Source of the DNA: a bacterium
GTDB lineage: Bacteria > Cyanobacteriota > Vampirovibrionia > Gastranaerophilales > Gastranaerophilaceae
Reading direction: 5' to 3'
Assembly (NCBI GenBank): GCA_017478515.1
Contig: JAFVDH010000043.1
Span: 1-33,270 of the forward strand
DNA length: 33,270 nucleotides
Part shown: one piece after another, positions 32,931 through 33,270 of the stretch
How the letters are laid out: each line of letters begins with the position of its first letter
How positions within the stretch are numbered: position 1 is the first letter of the stretch
The notes under the pieces: generated by a model
What the model was told of the DNA's origin: nothing
What the model saw: only the letters and a program-made list of their open reading frames with translations
The model's database searches: none
Position numbers and translations under genes: made by a program

Positions 32931-32958
32931 TTATCGGCAAAATGTTCAAAAGGCTTTA
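32931..32958 (-). promoter_or_regulatory. sigma-28-like promoter, copy C
   Basis: On the coding strand: TAAA (32955-32958), 16 bp, GCCGATAA (32931-32938). Spacer sequence is quite different from copies A and B while both boxes and the spacing are unchanged. The start of transcription would lie about 28 nt before the ATG at 32896. Confidence 0.72.
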
Positions 32959-32972
32959 GTACACCCCATCCC

Positions 32973-32997
32973 ATCATATCATATCATATCATATCAT
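32973..32997 (-). repeat. (ATGAT)5 pentamer array, copy C
   Basis: Five exact tandem ATCAT units on the + strand, one more than at the other two loci. Confidence 0.9.
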
Positions 32998-33004
32998 ATA
33001 GGTA

Positions 33005-33032
33005 ATTATACTTGAGTTTCAGCCGTTTTAAA
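33005..33032 (-). promoter_or_regulatory. sigma-70-type promoter, copy C
   Basis: TATAAT on the coding strand (33005-33010) with TTTAAA 16 bp upstream and the conserved spacer word GGCTGAAACTCA. Homology to copies A and B ends shortly beyond, near 33050; the divergent small-RNA promoter is absent here. Confidence 0.6.
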
Positions 33033-33101
33033 ATTCATATTTACAAAAGTTAACAATCATAATATTTTAAATTTTTTGCAATAAAAAAGGGACTATGTAA
33101 G

Positions 33102-33270
33102 TCACTGTTGTAAACCAAATACCTTTTCATTTTCCTCGTGTTTTAATTCTTCTTTTAGGATTATGCGATGAAGTTTGCTCCTAAGTAGCTTGCTCCGTGA
33201 AAAAATGATTCTTGCATTATTCCTTTTAATGATTTTCTTCTGATATCTTTTTTTACTGTTCTGTTTAAAG
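33102..33270 (-). CDS. 3' end of a possible basic protein, cut by the window edge
   Basis: On the - strand an open frame enters from the right edge and stops at TGA 33104-33102. It gives 55 codons rich in Lys and Arg (FKQNSKKRYQKKIIKRNNAR, then ending HEENEKVFGLQQ). No start codon is visible in frame. A small GACT/AGTC hairpin followed by CCCTTTTTT lies just after the stop and would fit a terminator. No family recognised; it may be chance. Confidence 0.35.
   Translation of the reverse strand, partial: FKQNSKKRYQKKIIKRNNARIIFSRSKLLRSKLHRIILKEELKHEENEKVFGLQQ

Noticed and set aside
32897..32977. 27-residue N-terminal extension of the third coiled-coil protein
   Set aside because: It would be translated from the promoter and pentamer array; ATG 32896 has AGGAG at good spacing.

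Overview
The window is AT-rich DNA (roughly one third G+C by eye) from what looks like a non-photosynthetic relative of the cyanobacteria, most likely Melainabacteria/Vampirovibrionia (gut Gastranaerophilales type). The main evidence is the RNA polymerase block. The beta' subunit is split into rpoC1 (569 aa) and rpoC2 (1281 aa), and rpoC2 carries an insertion of about 650 residues in the trigger loop (SI3-like). rpoB-rpoC1-rpoC2 also stand apart from rplJL, as in cyanobacteria. No photosynthesis genes are visible. The taxon is inferred; no database was searched.

Layout. 1-690: a tRNA-Arg(ACG) locus with a 149-bp tandem duplication, a decayed tRNA copy, two further tRNA fragments and a long inverted repeat. 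696-4309 (mostly +): a small XRE regulator, a membrane-anchored class A beta-lactamase-like serine hydrolase, a HIT protein, a spermidine-synthase-like enzyme with altered catalytic residues, a small acidic protein (-) and a second XRE regulator. 4380-7249 (-): an overlapping operon of a CHASE2 adenylate cyclase, a lone receiver protein and an ORF6N regulator. 7306-8944 (+): a KDPG-aldolase-like enzyme and CsaB. 8955-16660 (-): two paralogous coiled-coil proteins with near-identical upstream regions, an HExxH protein between them, a small acidic protein and a Maf/DUF115 protein of the flagellin-glycosylation family. 16740-25703 (-): rpoB-rpoC1-rpoC2. 26080-31831 (+): a pilin/YadA-like/S74 fusion, rpiB, rsfS, a TPR protein, a Tic20/DUF4870-like membrane protein and metY. 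31865-33270 (-): a third coiled-coil protein and the cut end of another possible gene.

The most notable pattern is a regulatory module in front of three coiled-coil genes (upstream of 10460, 14224 and 32896). Each copy has a housekeeping-type promoter (TTTAAA-N16-TATAAT on the coding strand), then an (ATGAT)4-5 pentamer array, then TAAA-N16-GCCGATAA, which is a close match to flagellar sigma-28 (FliA/SigD) promoters. Two of the three also carry a divergent TTGACA-N16-TAATAT promoter running about 110 nt into a GC-rich perfect hairpin, which is a candidate small RNA. The proteins have no signal peptide. The two close paralogues keep their ends and upstream DNA while the middle has changed almost completely. 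With the Maf gene nearby, this suggests a motility-linked regulon of fast-evolving coiled-coil proteins. The second notable item is the type IV pilin N-terminus fused to a YadA-like beta-roll and a phage-tail S74 chaperone domain.
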